A DNA stretch of 33,973 nt, taken from NCBI GenBank assembly GCA_027484125.1, contig JAIXUI010000119.1:1-33973 (forward strand). The letters run 5' to 3'. The notes below the pieces were generated by a model. That model made no database searches. It was not told the DNA's origin and saw nothing but the letters and a program-made list of their open reading frames with translations. Both the position numbers and the translations under genes were made by a program. Of this stretch, positions 7,095 to 15,376 are shown piece by piece. The stretch is from Bacteroidota bacterium. GTDB taxonomy: Bacteria > Bacteroidota > Bacteroidia > UBA7662 > JAIXUI01. The stretch's first letter is position 1, and each line of letters begins with the position of its first letter.

Positions 7095-8285
7095 GTGAGT
7101 GCTGCAAATTCTTCCTCTTATGTTTTGTTTTTGTCGGCGTGGTATCCCCATCCCGACGATTTCACCTTTGGCATCTTTGTACAACGTCATGCTCGTGACC
7201 TTTCCCGACAAGGCAAAAAAGTAGTTGTGGCTTGGGTGTTTAATGGGGTTGAAGGAGTCAATAAAACGCAATATCAAGTCAGGCAAGAAGGGTTGTTGCA
7301 TGAACACTTGGTGTTTTATCCAAAGAATTCGCAACCAAGCCTGCTAGGACAAGCACTTCGAACTTTTGATTATTTGCATCATTATAGTTCGCTCATTCAA
7401 CAAGTTATTCAGGTGCATGGAAAGCCGGAACATGTGATGGTGAATGTAGCCATGCGTGCCGGATTGTTGGCTTTATGGCTGAAATACACCCGAGGAATCC
7501 CATTTTCACTGATTGAACATTGGTCTGGTTATTTACCGGAAGATGGTCGTTATCAAGGAAAATGGATGAAGAAGGCTACTGAAAGAATTTTTCGAGAGGC
7601 GGAATCTGTTATCACTATTTCTCAGCAAATGCGCGATAACATGGTGAATCGACATGGGCTAGAAATGAAAAGGCACTTCATTTTACCCAATTCAGTGGAC
7701 GATACAATTTTTTCATATAAGCCTGAATATCAGAATTATAGTGATTTATACTTCTATCATATTTCTAACTTTGTTAGGGAAAAGCAAGTGCCTGAATTGG
7801 TGGCGGTCTTTGAACAATGTTGGTCCGAAGGACTAGCACACCGATTGATATTAAGTGGCGACGGCCCGGAGGCGGAACTAGTGAGAAAGAAGTTTGCACA
7901 CCGTATTGAATCTGGTCAATTGGTGTTTACCGGAAGGTTAACACCTGAGCAAGTGGCCGAATACATGCAAAAGGCTGTTGCTTTGGTACTATTTAGCTTG
8001 TTTGAAGGGCTTCCTTGTGTCATGTTAGAAGCTTGGTGCACCGGATTGCCGGTAATTGCCACTGCAGTTGGCGGAATTCCAGAGGTTTTGTCCCCGGAAC
8101 TAGGCGTTTTGCTGTCTTCCGGAGATGCTCAAGGTTTGTATGAGGTGATACAAAAAATCAGCAAACAAGCAATTAGCTTCAACCGTCTGCTGATTCATGA
8201 ATTAGCAGTTGGCCAATACGCTTCGTCTGCTGTTGGGCAACAATTAGTTCGTATCCTTGAATCAATCAATGCCCCGCATCCTTAG
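7095..8285 (+). CDS. Glycosyltransferase family 4 (GT-B fold)
   Basis: About 396 residues. The N-terminal half is a Rossmann-like acceptor domain starting FLSAWYPHPDDFTFGIFVQRHARDL, typical of GT4 enzymes. The C-terminal donor-binding domain has LSGDGPEAELV, then the E-x7-E element in FEGLPCVMLEAWCTGLPVIAT and AVGGIPEVL. It would transfer a sugar from a nucleotide-sugar donor to a lipid-linked or surface glycan on the cytoplasmic face of the inner membrane. There is no ATG before the conserved region. TTG at 7086 or GTG at 7095 must be used; I prefer GTG because TTG falls in the promoter box. It overlaps the flippase gene by 17 nt. Sugar specificity cannot be read. Confidence 0.92.
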   Translation: MSAANSSSYVLFLSAWYPHPDDFTFGIFVQRHARDLSRQGKKVVVAWVFNGVEGVNKTQYQVRQEGLLHEHLVFYPKNSQPSLLGQALRTFDYLHHYSSLIQQVIQVHGKPEHVMVNVAMRAGLLALWLKYTRGIPFSLIEHWSGYLPEDGRYQGKWMKKATERIFREAESVITISQQMRDNMVNRHGLEMKRHFILPNSVDDTIFSYKPEYQNYSDLYFYHISNFVREKQVPELVAVFEQCWSEGLAHRLILSGDGPEAELVRKKFAHRIESGQLVFTGRLTPEQVAEYMQKAVALVLFSLFEGLPCVMLEAWCTGLPVIATAVGGIPEVLSPELGVLLSSGDAQGLYEVIQKISKQAISFNRLLIHELAVGQYASSAVGQQLVRILESINAPHP

Positions 8286-9516
8286 TATTTTACTTAGCCG
8301 GTTTGGCCTATTTGCCTCCAACGGCTTGATGATTTTGCTTACAGCTCGTTGGCTTGGCGCTAGCGGAAGGGGAGAGGTCAGTCTTTTTCTTGCAACAGTT
8401 TCTATCAGCGGACTTATAGCCCAGGTTTCGTCTGGTATCGCTTTGGTGTATTGGATGCCGAAGTATGGGCATCATCGGGTGTTTAAGCTTGGACTAGGCG
8501 TTCAATTAGCCACTTCGTTGTTGTTAGGGCTGATAATGGGTCCTTGGTATGGCGCATTAGGTTTACTTCATCACCTCACGCACTTGTTTCGGTATTTTTT
8601 GTTGGCTTTCAACCGAATGGAGGAAGATGCAGCCGTCAACGTTTTGCAAGGAATCAGTCAACTTTTGCTGTTTGCTGCCATTTATTTGTACTCAAACTTA
8701 ACCGGATGGCTTCATTTTGCTTTGTCGTTTGGTATTTCTTATTGCTTGAGCCTAACGCTTAGTGTGATTCTTTATATAAAAGCAGTAAAAAGTCGAGATC
8801 GAGCGCTACCCGAAATGGACTGGAAATCCATCCGGAAATATTTAGGACATGGAATGGAAGTTCAAGGTGGAAATTTGCTTTATCTAAGCATGACTCGCTG
8901 GTTGTTTTTCAGGTTGGAACAAGTGGGCAATCTGGCTACCACCGGGGTGTTTTCTGTAGCCATTGCAGCAGTTGAAGCCTTGTTACTCGCTGCTTCTTCT
9001 TTGGCTGCTGTACTTATGAATCAAGTGGCGCATCATAATCAGGAACATCAGATGAAGGAACAAACCACTTTTATAGCTAAAATATCGCTGTTGATTACAT
9101 CGATGGCTTTGTTGTTGGTGGTGCTGGTACCCGGAGACTGGTGGGCTCAAGTGTTAGGGGAAGCCTATCGGCCATTAGGTGGTTTGCTCAGGATTTTGAG
9201 TCCGGGAATTGCACTGATGTCATTGGCCACCGTTATACTTCACGCTTATTCAGGAATGGGAAGATATCGGGTGAACTTAACAGTAGTATTGGTAGCTTTA
9301 GTTGTGAGTTTAATGCTTAGTTCGTGGCTCATGGACAAGCAGAGTGGTTTGGTAGGTGCCGCTTTGGTAGCCTCTTTCGCTTATTCAATTCTTTCTATCC
9401 TTACCATTGCTTGGTTCAATAGGCAATATCGGATGTCGTGGAGAGTTTGGATTCCTAACTCCCAAACGTTTTTAACCTTGCTACAATATGTGCGGAATAG
9501 GCGGCTTTTTTCTTAA
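8269..9516 (+). CDS. Wzx/MATE-like polysaccharide flippase (lipopolysaccharide biosynthesis protein)
   Basis: 415 residues, nearly all hydrophobic, with about 12 membrane helices. It begins MPRILSILLSRFGLFASNGL and includes RWLGASGRGEVSLFLATVS near residue 28. This LG..G.G.... segment is typical of Wzx-type proteins of the MOP superfamily, which move undecaprenyl-linked oligosaccharides across the inner membrane. I chose the ATG at 8269; an upstream TTG is unlikely. The start overlaps the glycosyltransferase end by 17 nt and its end overlaps asnB by 29 nt, so the three genes form a translationally coupled cassette. No polymerase (Wzy) or initiating transferase is in the window, so the pathway must be completed elsewhere. 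Confidence 0.88.
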   Translation: MPRILSILLSRFGLFASNGLMILLTARWLGASGRGEVSLFLATVSISGLIAQVSSGIALVYWMPKYGHHRVFKLGLGVQLATSLLLGLIMGPWYGALGLLHHLTHLFRYFLLAFNRMEEDAAVNVLQGISQLLLFAAIYLYSNLTGWLHFALSFGISYCLSLTLSVILYIKAVKSRDRALPEMDWKSIRKYLGHGMEVQGGNLLYLSMTRWLFFRLEQVGNLATTGVFSVAIAAVEALLLAASSLAAVLMNQVAHHNQEHQMKEQTTFIAKISLLITSMALLLVVLVPGDWWAQVLGEAYRPLGGLLRILSPGIALMSLATVILHAYSGMGRYRVNLTVVLVALVVSLMLSSWLMDKQSGLVGAALVASFAYSILSILTIAWFNRQYRMSWRVWIPNSQTFLTLLQYVRNRRLFS

Positions 9517-11326
9517 AAACACCCCATCACGGCCTGTTCCGGAGGTGTTGCAAACATTCAGTCAGGCGATGAAGCACCGAGGCCCTGATGATGAGGGTTT
9601 CGTACTTTACAATGCAGACTATGAACCTCGCCAATTTGGAAGTTTGGACACTCACCCAGACTGGTTTGAACTATCCGCACAGCATCGCCCAATTTCAGAA
9701 GCACTGATGAGTTCATGGATTGGAGGTCTGGTTCACAGAAGGCTTTCCATTATGGATTTGTCGGTATTGGCTCATCAGCCTTATCCAAGTAGTCGTCATT
9801 CCTGGCTAACTTTCAATGGAGAAATTTACAACTACCCATCGTTGCTTCCGGATTTTCATCCCAACTCAGATTCAGATACTGCAGTATTGGTAGAGTTTCT
9901 TGAGAGGGGTGGATTGCAGAAGCTTTCCAAACTCGATGGAATGTTTGCATTGGCTTGGCTTTCGCCTACTTCTATGCAACTTACCTTAGTGAGAGATAGG
10001 ATGGGAGTGAAGCCGCTGTATTATTTAGACACCCCTGATTTTTTTGCATTTGCTTCAGAACCCACGACTCTTCATTGTTTGCTTCAACAAAATCCTAATC
10101 CTAATCTATCACTCCTTGCAGAATATTTAACCCGCGGAATTGTAGCGTATGAAGGCCCCGGTTTCTGGGAGCCAGTTAAAGAATTACTGCCGGGTTATCA
10201 GCTGTGTTACAGCCTAAAGGATGGATATTTTGAGTTGAAAAAATGGTTCAACGCATCACTTCTGGAAGTTTTTCCACCGGTAGAAGCCAGGAGAAGGTTA
10301 AAAGATACCCTCAACCAAAGTGTAAGTTTGAGGCTTAGAAGTGATGTGCCGGTTGGATGCAGTTTGTCGGGAGGATTAGATTCTGGTTTGGTTACAGCCT
10401 TGGCTAAAAAACATTTGCCCAACCAAAACATATTGGCATTTACAGCTACATGGCCAGGCCAACCGGAAAATGAAGCCAGATTGGCGAAAATAGCCGCTGA
10501 TTTTATTGGTGTGAAATGGGTTGAAGTGCCCTTAGAGACTCAAAAGCTGGAAGAATATTGGTCTGAAGTAACTCGTTTTCAGGGATTTCCATTAATTCAC
10601 ACCAGCACAATAGCGCAAGGAAAGGTCATGGAAACAGCTTCTGCTTATGGGATAAAAGTTATGCTGGATGGTCAAGGAGGAGATGAGTTGTTTGCGGGCT
10701 ATTCCCATCATGCTAAAGTTTATAATCAATCTTTTAAGTATTTGATTATGAGTTTATTAGAAGATTTTATTCTTCAATTAAGTTCATCTTATCGCTTTTA
10801 TCGACATCCTTTGAGTCAATGTTGGAAAGGTAATTTGCCTCCAGGACTCCCCATTTCCACGTACCGGCATGAGCGTTCATTGAAGGAGCTGTTACAACAT
10901 GAGGCTTATGGACAGTCTTTGAAAAACCTGTTTCGTTGGGCTGACCGCAGTGGAATGGCCTATGGCATAGAGAGTAGGTTTCCACTAGCCGATAGTATTC
11001 AATTGCAGGAAGTGGCATTTAGTCTGGCTGCCAGTGATTTAATTGACCATGGATGGTCGAAGTTGGCATTAAGGAGAATGGCACAAGGAGTATTACCGGA
11101 TGAGGTGGTTTGGAATCAAGCAAAGTCGGCTTATGGAAGTCCACAGCACCATTGGGTGAAAAACAATTATCCGCAATGGCTGAGCGAATTACATCCTCAA
11201 ATGTCTGACATACTGGATGTTGCTAAATTAAAAATACTTGCTTCCAAGATGATTTCTTCCGGAAAATCAGATGGACTGTTTAGAGTGAAAGCGCTCTCTG
11301 AATGGATGAAACAGTTTGTTTCCTGA
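9488..11326 (+). CDS. asnB: Asparagine synthase (glutamine-hydrolysing), AsnB type
   Basis: 612 residues with both AsnB domains. The class II glutaminase domain starts MCGIGGF, so Cys2 becomes the N-terminal nucleophile after Met removal, and has KHRGPDDEG and FNGEIYNY. The synthetase domain has the ATP-pyrophosphatase loop SGGLDSG at about 294-300, and GQGGDELFAGY. Classical AsnB makes asparagine from aspartate. Homologues in polysaccharide loci amidate sugar carboxylates such as uronic acids. Because this gene overlaps a flippase and sits behind a glycosyltransferase, the second role is plausible but is an inference. All key motifs are present, so it should be active. Confidence 0.93.
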   Translation: MCGIGGFFLKNTPSRPVPEVLQTFSQAMKHRGPDDEGFVLYNADYEPRQFGSLDTHPDWFELSAQHRPISEALMSSWIGGLVHRRLSIMDLSVLAHQPYPSSRHSWLTFNGEIYNYPSLLPDFHPNSDSDTAVLVEFLERGGLQKLSKLDGMFALAWLSPTSMQLTLVRDRMGVKPLYYLDTPDFFAFASEPTTLHCLLQQNPNPNLSLLAEYLTRGIVAYEGPGFWEPVKELLPGYQLCYSLKDGYFELKKWFNASLLEVFPPVEARRRLKDTLNQSVSLRLRSDVPVGCSLSGGLDSGLVTALAKKHLPNQNILAFTATWPGQPENEARLAKIAADFIGVKWVEVPLETQKLEEYWSEVTRFQGFPLIHTSTIAQGKVMETASAYGIKVMLDGQGGDELFAGYSHHAKVYNQSFKYLIMSLLEDFILQLSSSYRFYRHPLSQCWKGNLPPGLPISTYRHERSLKELLQHEAYGQSLKNLFRWADRSGMAYGIESRFPLADSIQLQEVAFSLAASDLIDHGWSKLALRRMAQGVLPDEVVWNQAKSAYGSPQHHWVKNNYPQWLSELHPQMSDILDVAKLKILASKMISSGKSDGLFRVKALSEWMKQFVS

Positions 11327-11386
11327 GGTGACTAAATTTTATCTCTTGGGAAACCTATAAAAATAAGAATAGCTCATGATAACCTA

Positions 11387-11394
11387 TTAATTTG
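11387..11394 (+). promoter_or_regulatory. Candidate -7 box for siaB-siaC
   Basis: TTAATTTG, seven of eight to TAnnTTTG, in the 88-nt gap after asnB and 20 nt before the siaB ATG. No -33 box is visible. It would let siaBC be transcribed independently of the polysaccharide cassette. Confidence 0.3.
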
Positions 11395-11414
11395 CGAATG
11401 TAAGGCCATTGACC

Positions 11415-11966
11415 ATGAAGATAAAAGCCTATGATTTATATGCTTTGATGGAAGGACACGATGTGTTGTTATCCTTCAAAGGCGAAATCACCTCTGAGCT
11501 GATGACTTCTATCTTTCAGATAGTAGAAAACAAGCTCAATGAGATTGATGAAGACCCAAAGATTAAGAAGAAGGTTTATAACATCATGGTAGAGTGCCTT
11601 CAAAACTTGTATCATCACATGGCCGATGCAGATCCTGACCAAACATTAGTAAAGCTAAACAAAGGCCAGGCTCTGTTTCTCATTGCAAAGCAAGGCGAGC
11701 ATTTCTTTATTTCTACAGGGAATTACATTAGAAATGAGGATGTTACCACCCTTAATGAGAAATTGGAGCGTATCAAAAGCATGAGCAAAGAGGAATTGAG
11801 GGAATATTACCGCGAAATCCTCCACAATGAGGAGCTCTCTGCCAAAGGCGGAGGAGGACTCGGAATTATTGACATTGCCAGAAAGTCTGAGCAAAAAATT
11901 AATTACGATTTCAAGGAAATAGATAATAATTTCTCCTTTTTTAGCCTCGAAGTTACCATTGGCTAA
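11415..11966 (+). CDS. siaB: SiaB-family protein kinase (DUF6272)
   Basis: 183 residues with a GHKL/HATPase-like layout: an N-box helix NIMVECLQN (Glu60 and Asn64) and a glycine-rich G-box KGGGGLGIIDIAR (about 144-156). This is the SiaB family, whose Pseudomonas member phosphorylates the partner protein SiaC. The ATG at 11415 is chosen over a TTG two codons upstream. The next gene, siaC, follows after 12 nt, so kinase and substrate are a pair. The opposing phosphatase (SiaA role) is probably the SpoIIE protein at 16283-18664. The family call is strong; kinase activity towards the neighbour is inferred from the family. Confidence 0.87.
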   Translation: MKIKAYDLYALMEGHDVLLSFKGEITSELMTSIFQIVENKLNEIDEDPKIKKKVYNIMVECLQNLYHHMADADPDQTLVKLNKGQALFLIAKQGEHFFISTGNYIRNEDVTTLNEKLERIKSMSKEELREYYREILHNEELSAKGGGGLGIIDIARKSEQKINYDFKEIDNNFSFFSLEVTIG

Positions 11967-11978
11967 TCTTTAAAATTC

Positions 11979-12356
11979 ATGAACACCTTTCTTCTCGAAG
12001 CCACCGCCAAAACACCCTTGGTCTCCTTGGATGCAGCCTCCGGAATTCTCAGGCTTGAAGGCAAGTCGATACCTGAAAACTCTGTAGAATTTTATAGACC
12101 CATCTTGGAATGGTTGGATCAATATGCCGGCAGTCCGGCCTCAGAAACCATTCTTGAACTAAGCTTAGAATATTTTAATACATCCAGCTCTAAATGCTTG
12201 CTGGACGTTTTCAGGAAATTAGAAATGCTTAACTCGTCGGGCAATGTTGCTATCCGTTGGTATTATGACGAAGAAGACGAGGATATGAAAGAAGTGGGCG
12301 AAGATTATCAAGCCCTCCTTAAGGTGCCTATTTCATTAATTGCATTGGAAAACTAA
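11979..12356 (+). CDS. siaC: SiaC-family regulatory phosphoprotein (DUF1987)
   Basis: 125 residues, cytoplasmic. Family hallmarks are the N-terminal TP.V.LD...G.L...G.S.PEN...FY.PI..WL pattern and the phospho-site loop LEYFNTSSSKCLLD, where Thr68 aligns with the threonine phosphorylated by SiaB in Pseudomonas. In that organism unphosphorylated SiaC binds and activates the diguanylate cyclase SiaD. No SiaD-like gene is in this window, so the target here is unknown. The acidic tail segment DEEDEDMKEVGED is unremarkable for the family. It lies 12 nt after siaB and ends 10 nt before the stop of the facing ABC transporter. Confidence 0.88.
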   Translation: MNTFLLEATAKTPLVSLDAASGILRLEGKSIPENSVEFYRPILEWLDQYAGSPASETILELSLEYFNTSSSKCLLDVFRKLEMLNSSGNVAIRWYYDEEDEDMKEVGEDYQALLKVPISLIALEN

Positions 12357-12366
12357 TCTGTTTGAG

Positions 12367-15342
12367 TTAGTTCTTCTTCTTGCTTAAAACGTGTCCTAAA
12401 CGGGCTGGTAAATCCAGCAATAGCGACAAGAATAGCAAGGTGCTCATCAGCCAAATGATTAATAAGTTGAAAGCATAAGTGCTGAATATCGCCGAACCGA
12501 TTCGTTTATCTACCACCAAAAAAGAAGCATTCAAAGCGTTTTGTTGAAAAGGATCGATGTAAGCACGGTCCTTCAACCTTATTAATTCACCTTCTTCAAA
12601 GATCAGAGGCGTTAAAGAGAATGTCATCATTTCTTGAAGTTTTTGATTGACTTGCTCTTTTCGTAATTGCCCCAATGCTTCTGAACCGCCTAACTTAACC
12701 GATAAAGTGTTGATTTTTTCGTCTTTTAACTTTAATTGTTGTTGGTAGAGTTTCCGGTATTTTGTTCCTACTTGATCCAAAATGGCGGTCCTATAAGTGG
12801 GTTGATTCTTCAGTTTTTCCGTATCAATTGGTAATCCTAAAGCCAAAGCTTCTTGCGTTAAGGTGCGAATAGCCAAAAGTTGTTCTTCGGGATTTTTACT
12901 ATTCGCTAATTCTTCCACTTTAGGCAGCCAAGCGCTCTTTTTATAACCAGCTTCCGCAAGCAATCTTTGGATAGGAAAAAGCGATTGCTCATAGTCATTT
13001 TCCCTGAATTGATGCGTTATCAAGGCTTCGAATGACCATCTGCTAACCATCATATCTCCTACAACAGGAACGGCTGACTTGCCTGAAAACGAGGGGTTTA
13101 ACTCATCGAAGCGAATAATTGCACCACTCAGTATCATTTGCGGAATGATGAGGAATGGAATCATTATATAAACGGTAACTGCAGACTTCAACCCTGCTGA
13201 CAGATTGAGTCCGATTAAGTTGGCAACTACTGCCGTGCTGAACATGACCCACCAGCTGCTGAGGTAACTTCCTGGAATTTCAAGGATAGCATGTGAGATC
13301 AATACAAAGAGCCCTGTTTGAAAGGCTGATATACCTGCTAAAATGCCTAGTTTGGAAAAGAGGTAAGCAGGTTGGCTTAAATGCAGGAACCGTTCACGCT
13401 TCAGGATTTTACGGTCTTTTAGAATTTCTTCAGCGCTCACCATCAGCCCCATGAAAAACGCCACTAAAACACTTACGAAGAAGAATGCGGGAATATTGGT
13501 GTTAGTACCAAAATGATAGTCTTCTCCGGAAGGCTGATAACGAAACAATCCTGCAAGAAGGAGGGCTAACAATGGTGCTTCGAGTACGTTCAGCCAGATA
13601 TAAGGCTTGTTTTGCCATTTTGAATATACATCTCTAAGGCTAAAAACGGACCACTGACCAAACCAGTTCGGAGCATGAAATTGATTTTTCCAGTTATGGT
13701 TTAGCTGTTGTGTTTTTAATGTTTCTTGCTTTTGTTGATCCTGAAAGAAATCATGCCATTCGGCCGGTGAGATACGTCTTGTGGGGGTTTCTCTTCCATA
13801 TTCATCGACCACTTTGTTTTCAATGATGTTGAAAATCTGTTCCGGATTGACATGCCCACAGTGCAGACAAGCACTTTCAGTGGCATTTACATGGTTAACA
13901 ATCGTTTTAAAATAAACCAATGCATCAACCGGATTGCCGTCATAAATGAGGAAGCCTCCTTGGTCGAGAATGAGGAGTCTGTCGAAGAGTTTGAAGATTT
14001 CTGATGAAGGCTGATGAATGACCACAAAGACGAGCTTACCACGAAGAGCCACTTCCTTCAACAAATCCATAATCATCTCAGAATCTCTGGAGGAAAGTCC
14101 GGAAGTGGGTTCATCAACAAATAGAACAGGAGGTTCGCGCAGCAATTCCAAGCCAATGTTGAGACGTTTACGTTGGCCTCCACTCAAGGTTTTATCTAGT
14201 GGATTTCCTACTTTCAGTTTGCGTACTTCCCAGAGTCCAATGGCTTGAAGAAGTTCTTCTATGCGTGTTTTCAGCTCTTGCTCGGTAAGTTGGCTCAAGC
14301 ACAACTTACCGTTGTAATAAAGATTGTCGAAGACGCTGAGGTCTTCTAACAGCAAATCGTCTTGAGATACATAGCCAATGACCCCTTTCATGGCTGGATT
14401 ATCAGCATGAAGGTTGATGCCGTTAATCAAAACTTGACCATTATCAGGTTTTTGGGTGCCATTAAGGATGCTAAGCAGGGTTGATTTTCCGGCCCCACTT
14501 CCCCCCATAATGGCCACCATTCTGCCTGATTCTTCCGCAAAGGAGAGCGGATGTATGGCTTGTTTGCCTCCAGGAAAAACAAGGGATAAATCGTTGACTT
14601 CGAATTGAAGTTTAGACGAATCCTCGTTAGCTAAGAAGGTGGATTGAAGATCCGAGAAATACAAGGTGCCAATTCGCGGACCTCTCAAAGCTGCTCCGGA
14701 ACTAAGAAAATAAACTTTAGATCTGGAGGTTAATTGACCATTGAGGAAGATTTCACTTCCGCACTGGTGTCGCATCAAAAGCACACCATGCGCTTTTTGC
14801 CAGCAGAAGTGGAGTTCACCATCCACAGGAATTGGAAGAATTTTGGCTTCCTTGAATTCCGGTGGTGGTGAAGAAGTAACCAGAAGTAAGCGAGGGGAGT
14901 CTTTTACTGCCTTAAACTCTGAGGTAACAAAATGAAAGAGCTCGTCGAAATCGTCTTGGCTAAAGTTGAAGGTGTCGCCAACCGTTTTTACAAAGTCTAA
15001 TTCTTCATGGAGTATCTCAAAGTCAGAATGAATAAACTCCAGCAGCCGAACCAATACCACAAGCTTTTGGCTTTGATTGAGTTCGGCATTGATTTGGGTG
15101 CAGATGCGAAGGATTTTGACTGAGCTAACAGAAAGCCTTTTTTCTGATCTGGAAGATTTAGCGGAACTGAGAATTTCCTCGAGATACTGATCGAAAAGCC
15201 GGAGGTAACTAACCACCTGCTCTTGGTTGAGCTGTAACCGAAGGAAACTGCGCACTATATCACGCCCGGACGCAGAAATGCCCTGAACGCTAGCTACTAT
15301 AGCAAATAGCTGCATCAGGGCACGTAGTATGCTTTCGCTCAC
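12367..15342 (-). CDS. ABC transporter, fused ATPase and permease (ABCG/ABC-2-like), with N-terminal helical domain
   Basis: 991 residues. An N-terminal helical region (1-150) looks like a TerB-type domain. A beta-rich linker (about 155-240) follows, then the ATPase: Walker A GGSGAGKSTLL (280-290), Q-loop YVSQDD (324-329), signature LSGGQRKR (386-393), Walker B VLFVDEPTSG (406-415) and H-loop (443). A CLHCGH pair (492-497) sits between ATPase and membrane part. The ABC-2 membrane domain covers about 575-770, and a last helix lies near the C-terminus, after a long soluble insert with coiled-coil character. ABCG-like half-transporters normally dimerise and export lipids or hydrophobic compounds; the substrate is unknown. 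The start is GTG at 15342; an ATG at 15315 is possible. It follows the lipoprotein gene by 34 nt. Confidence 0.88.
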   Translation of the reverse strand: MSESILRALMQLFAIVASVQGISASGRDIVRSFLRLQLNQEQVVSYLRLFDQYLEEILSSAKSSRSEKRLSVSSVKILRICTQINAELNQSQKLVVLVRLLEFIHSDFEILHEELDFVKTVGDTFNFSQDDFDELFHFVTSEFKAVKDSPRLLLVTSSPPPEFKEAKILPIPVDGELHFCWQKAHGVLLMRHQCGSEIFLNGQLTSRSKVYFLSSGAALRGPRIGTLYFSDLQSTFLANEDSSKLQFEVNDLSLVFPGGKQAIHPLSFAEESGRMVAIMGGSGAGKSTLLSILNGTQKPDNGQVLINGINLHADNPAMKGVIGYVSQDDLLLEDLSVFDNLYYNGKLCLSQLTEQELKTRIEELLQAIGLWEVRKLKVGNPLDKTLSGGQRKRLNIGLELLREPPVLFVDEPTSGLSSRDSEMIMDLLKEVALRGKLVFVVIHQPSSEIFKLFDRLLILDQGGFLIYDGNPVDALVYFKTIVNHVNATESACLHCGHVNPEQIFNIIENKVVDEYGRETPTRRISPAEWHDFFQDQQKQETLKTQQLNHNWKNQFHAPNWFGQWSVFSLRDVYSKWQNKPYIWLNVLEAPLLALLLAGLFRYQPSGEDYHFGTNTNIPAFFFVSVLVAFFMGLMVSAEEILKDRKILKRERFLHLSQPAYLFSKLGILAGISAFQTGLFVLISHAILEIPGSYLSSWWVMFSTAVVANLIGLNLSAGLKSAVTVYIMIPFLIIPQMILSGAIIRFDELNPSFSGKSAVPVVGDMMVSRWSFEALITHQFRENDYEQSLFPIQRLLAEAGYKKSAWLPKVEELANSKNPEEQLLAIRTLTQEALALGLPIDTEKLKNQPTYRTAILDQVGTKYRKLYQQQLKLKDEKINTLSVKLGGSEALGQLRKEQVNQKLQEMMTFSLTPLIFEEGELIRLKDRAYIDPFQQNALNASFLVVDKRIGSAIFSTYAFNLLIIWLMSTLLFLSLLLDLPARLGHVLSKKKN

Positions 15343-15376
15343 GTTTCCGTAGAGTTAGGCGAGATTGAGTGGTAAA

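Noticed and set aside
8257-9516. Frameshift between glycosyltransferase and flippase
   Set aside because: Both proteins are complete and end or start with normal conserved sequence; the overlaps are ordinary coupling.
11415-12356. Anti-sigma factor/anti-anti-sigma pair (SpoIIAB/SpoIIAA)
   Set aside because: The second protein lacks the STAS phospho-serine context and matches the SiaC/DUF1987 pattern with the threonine site; no sigma factor gene is nearby.
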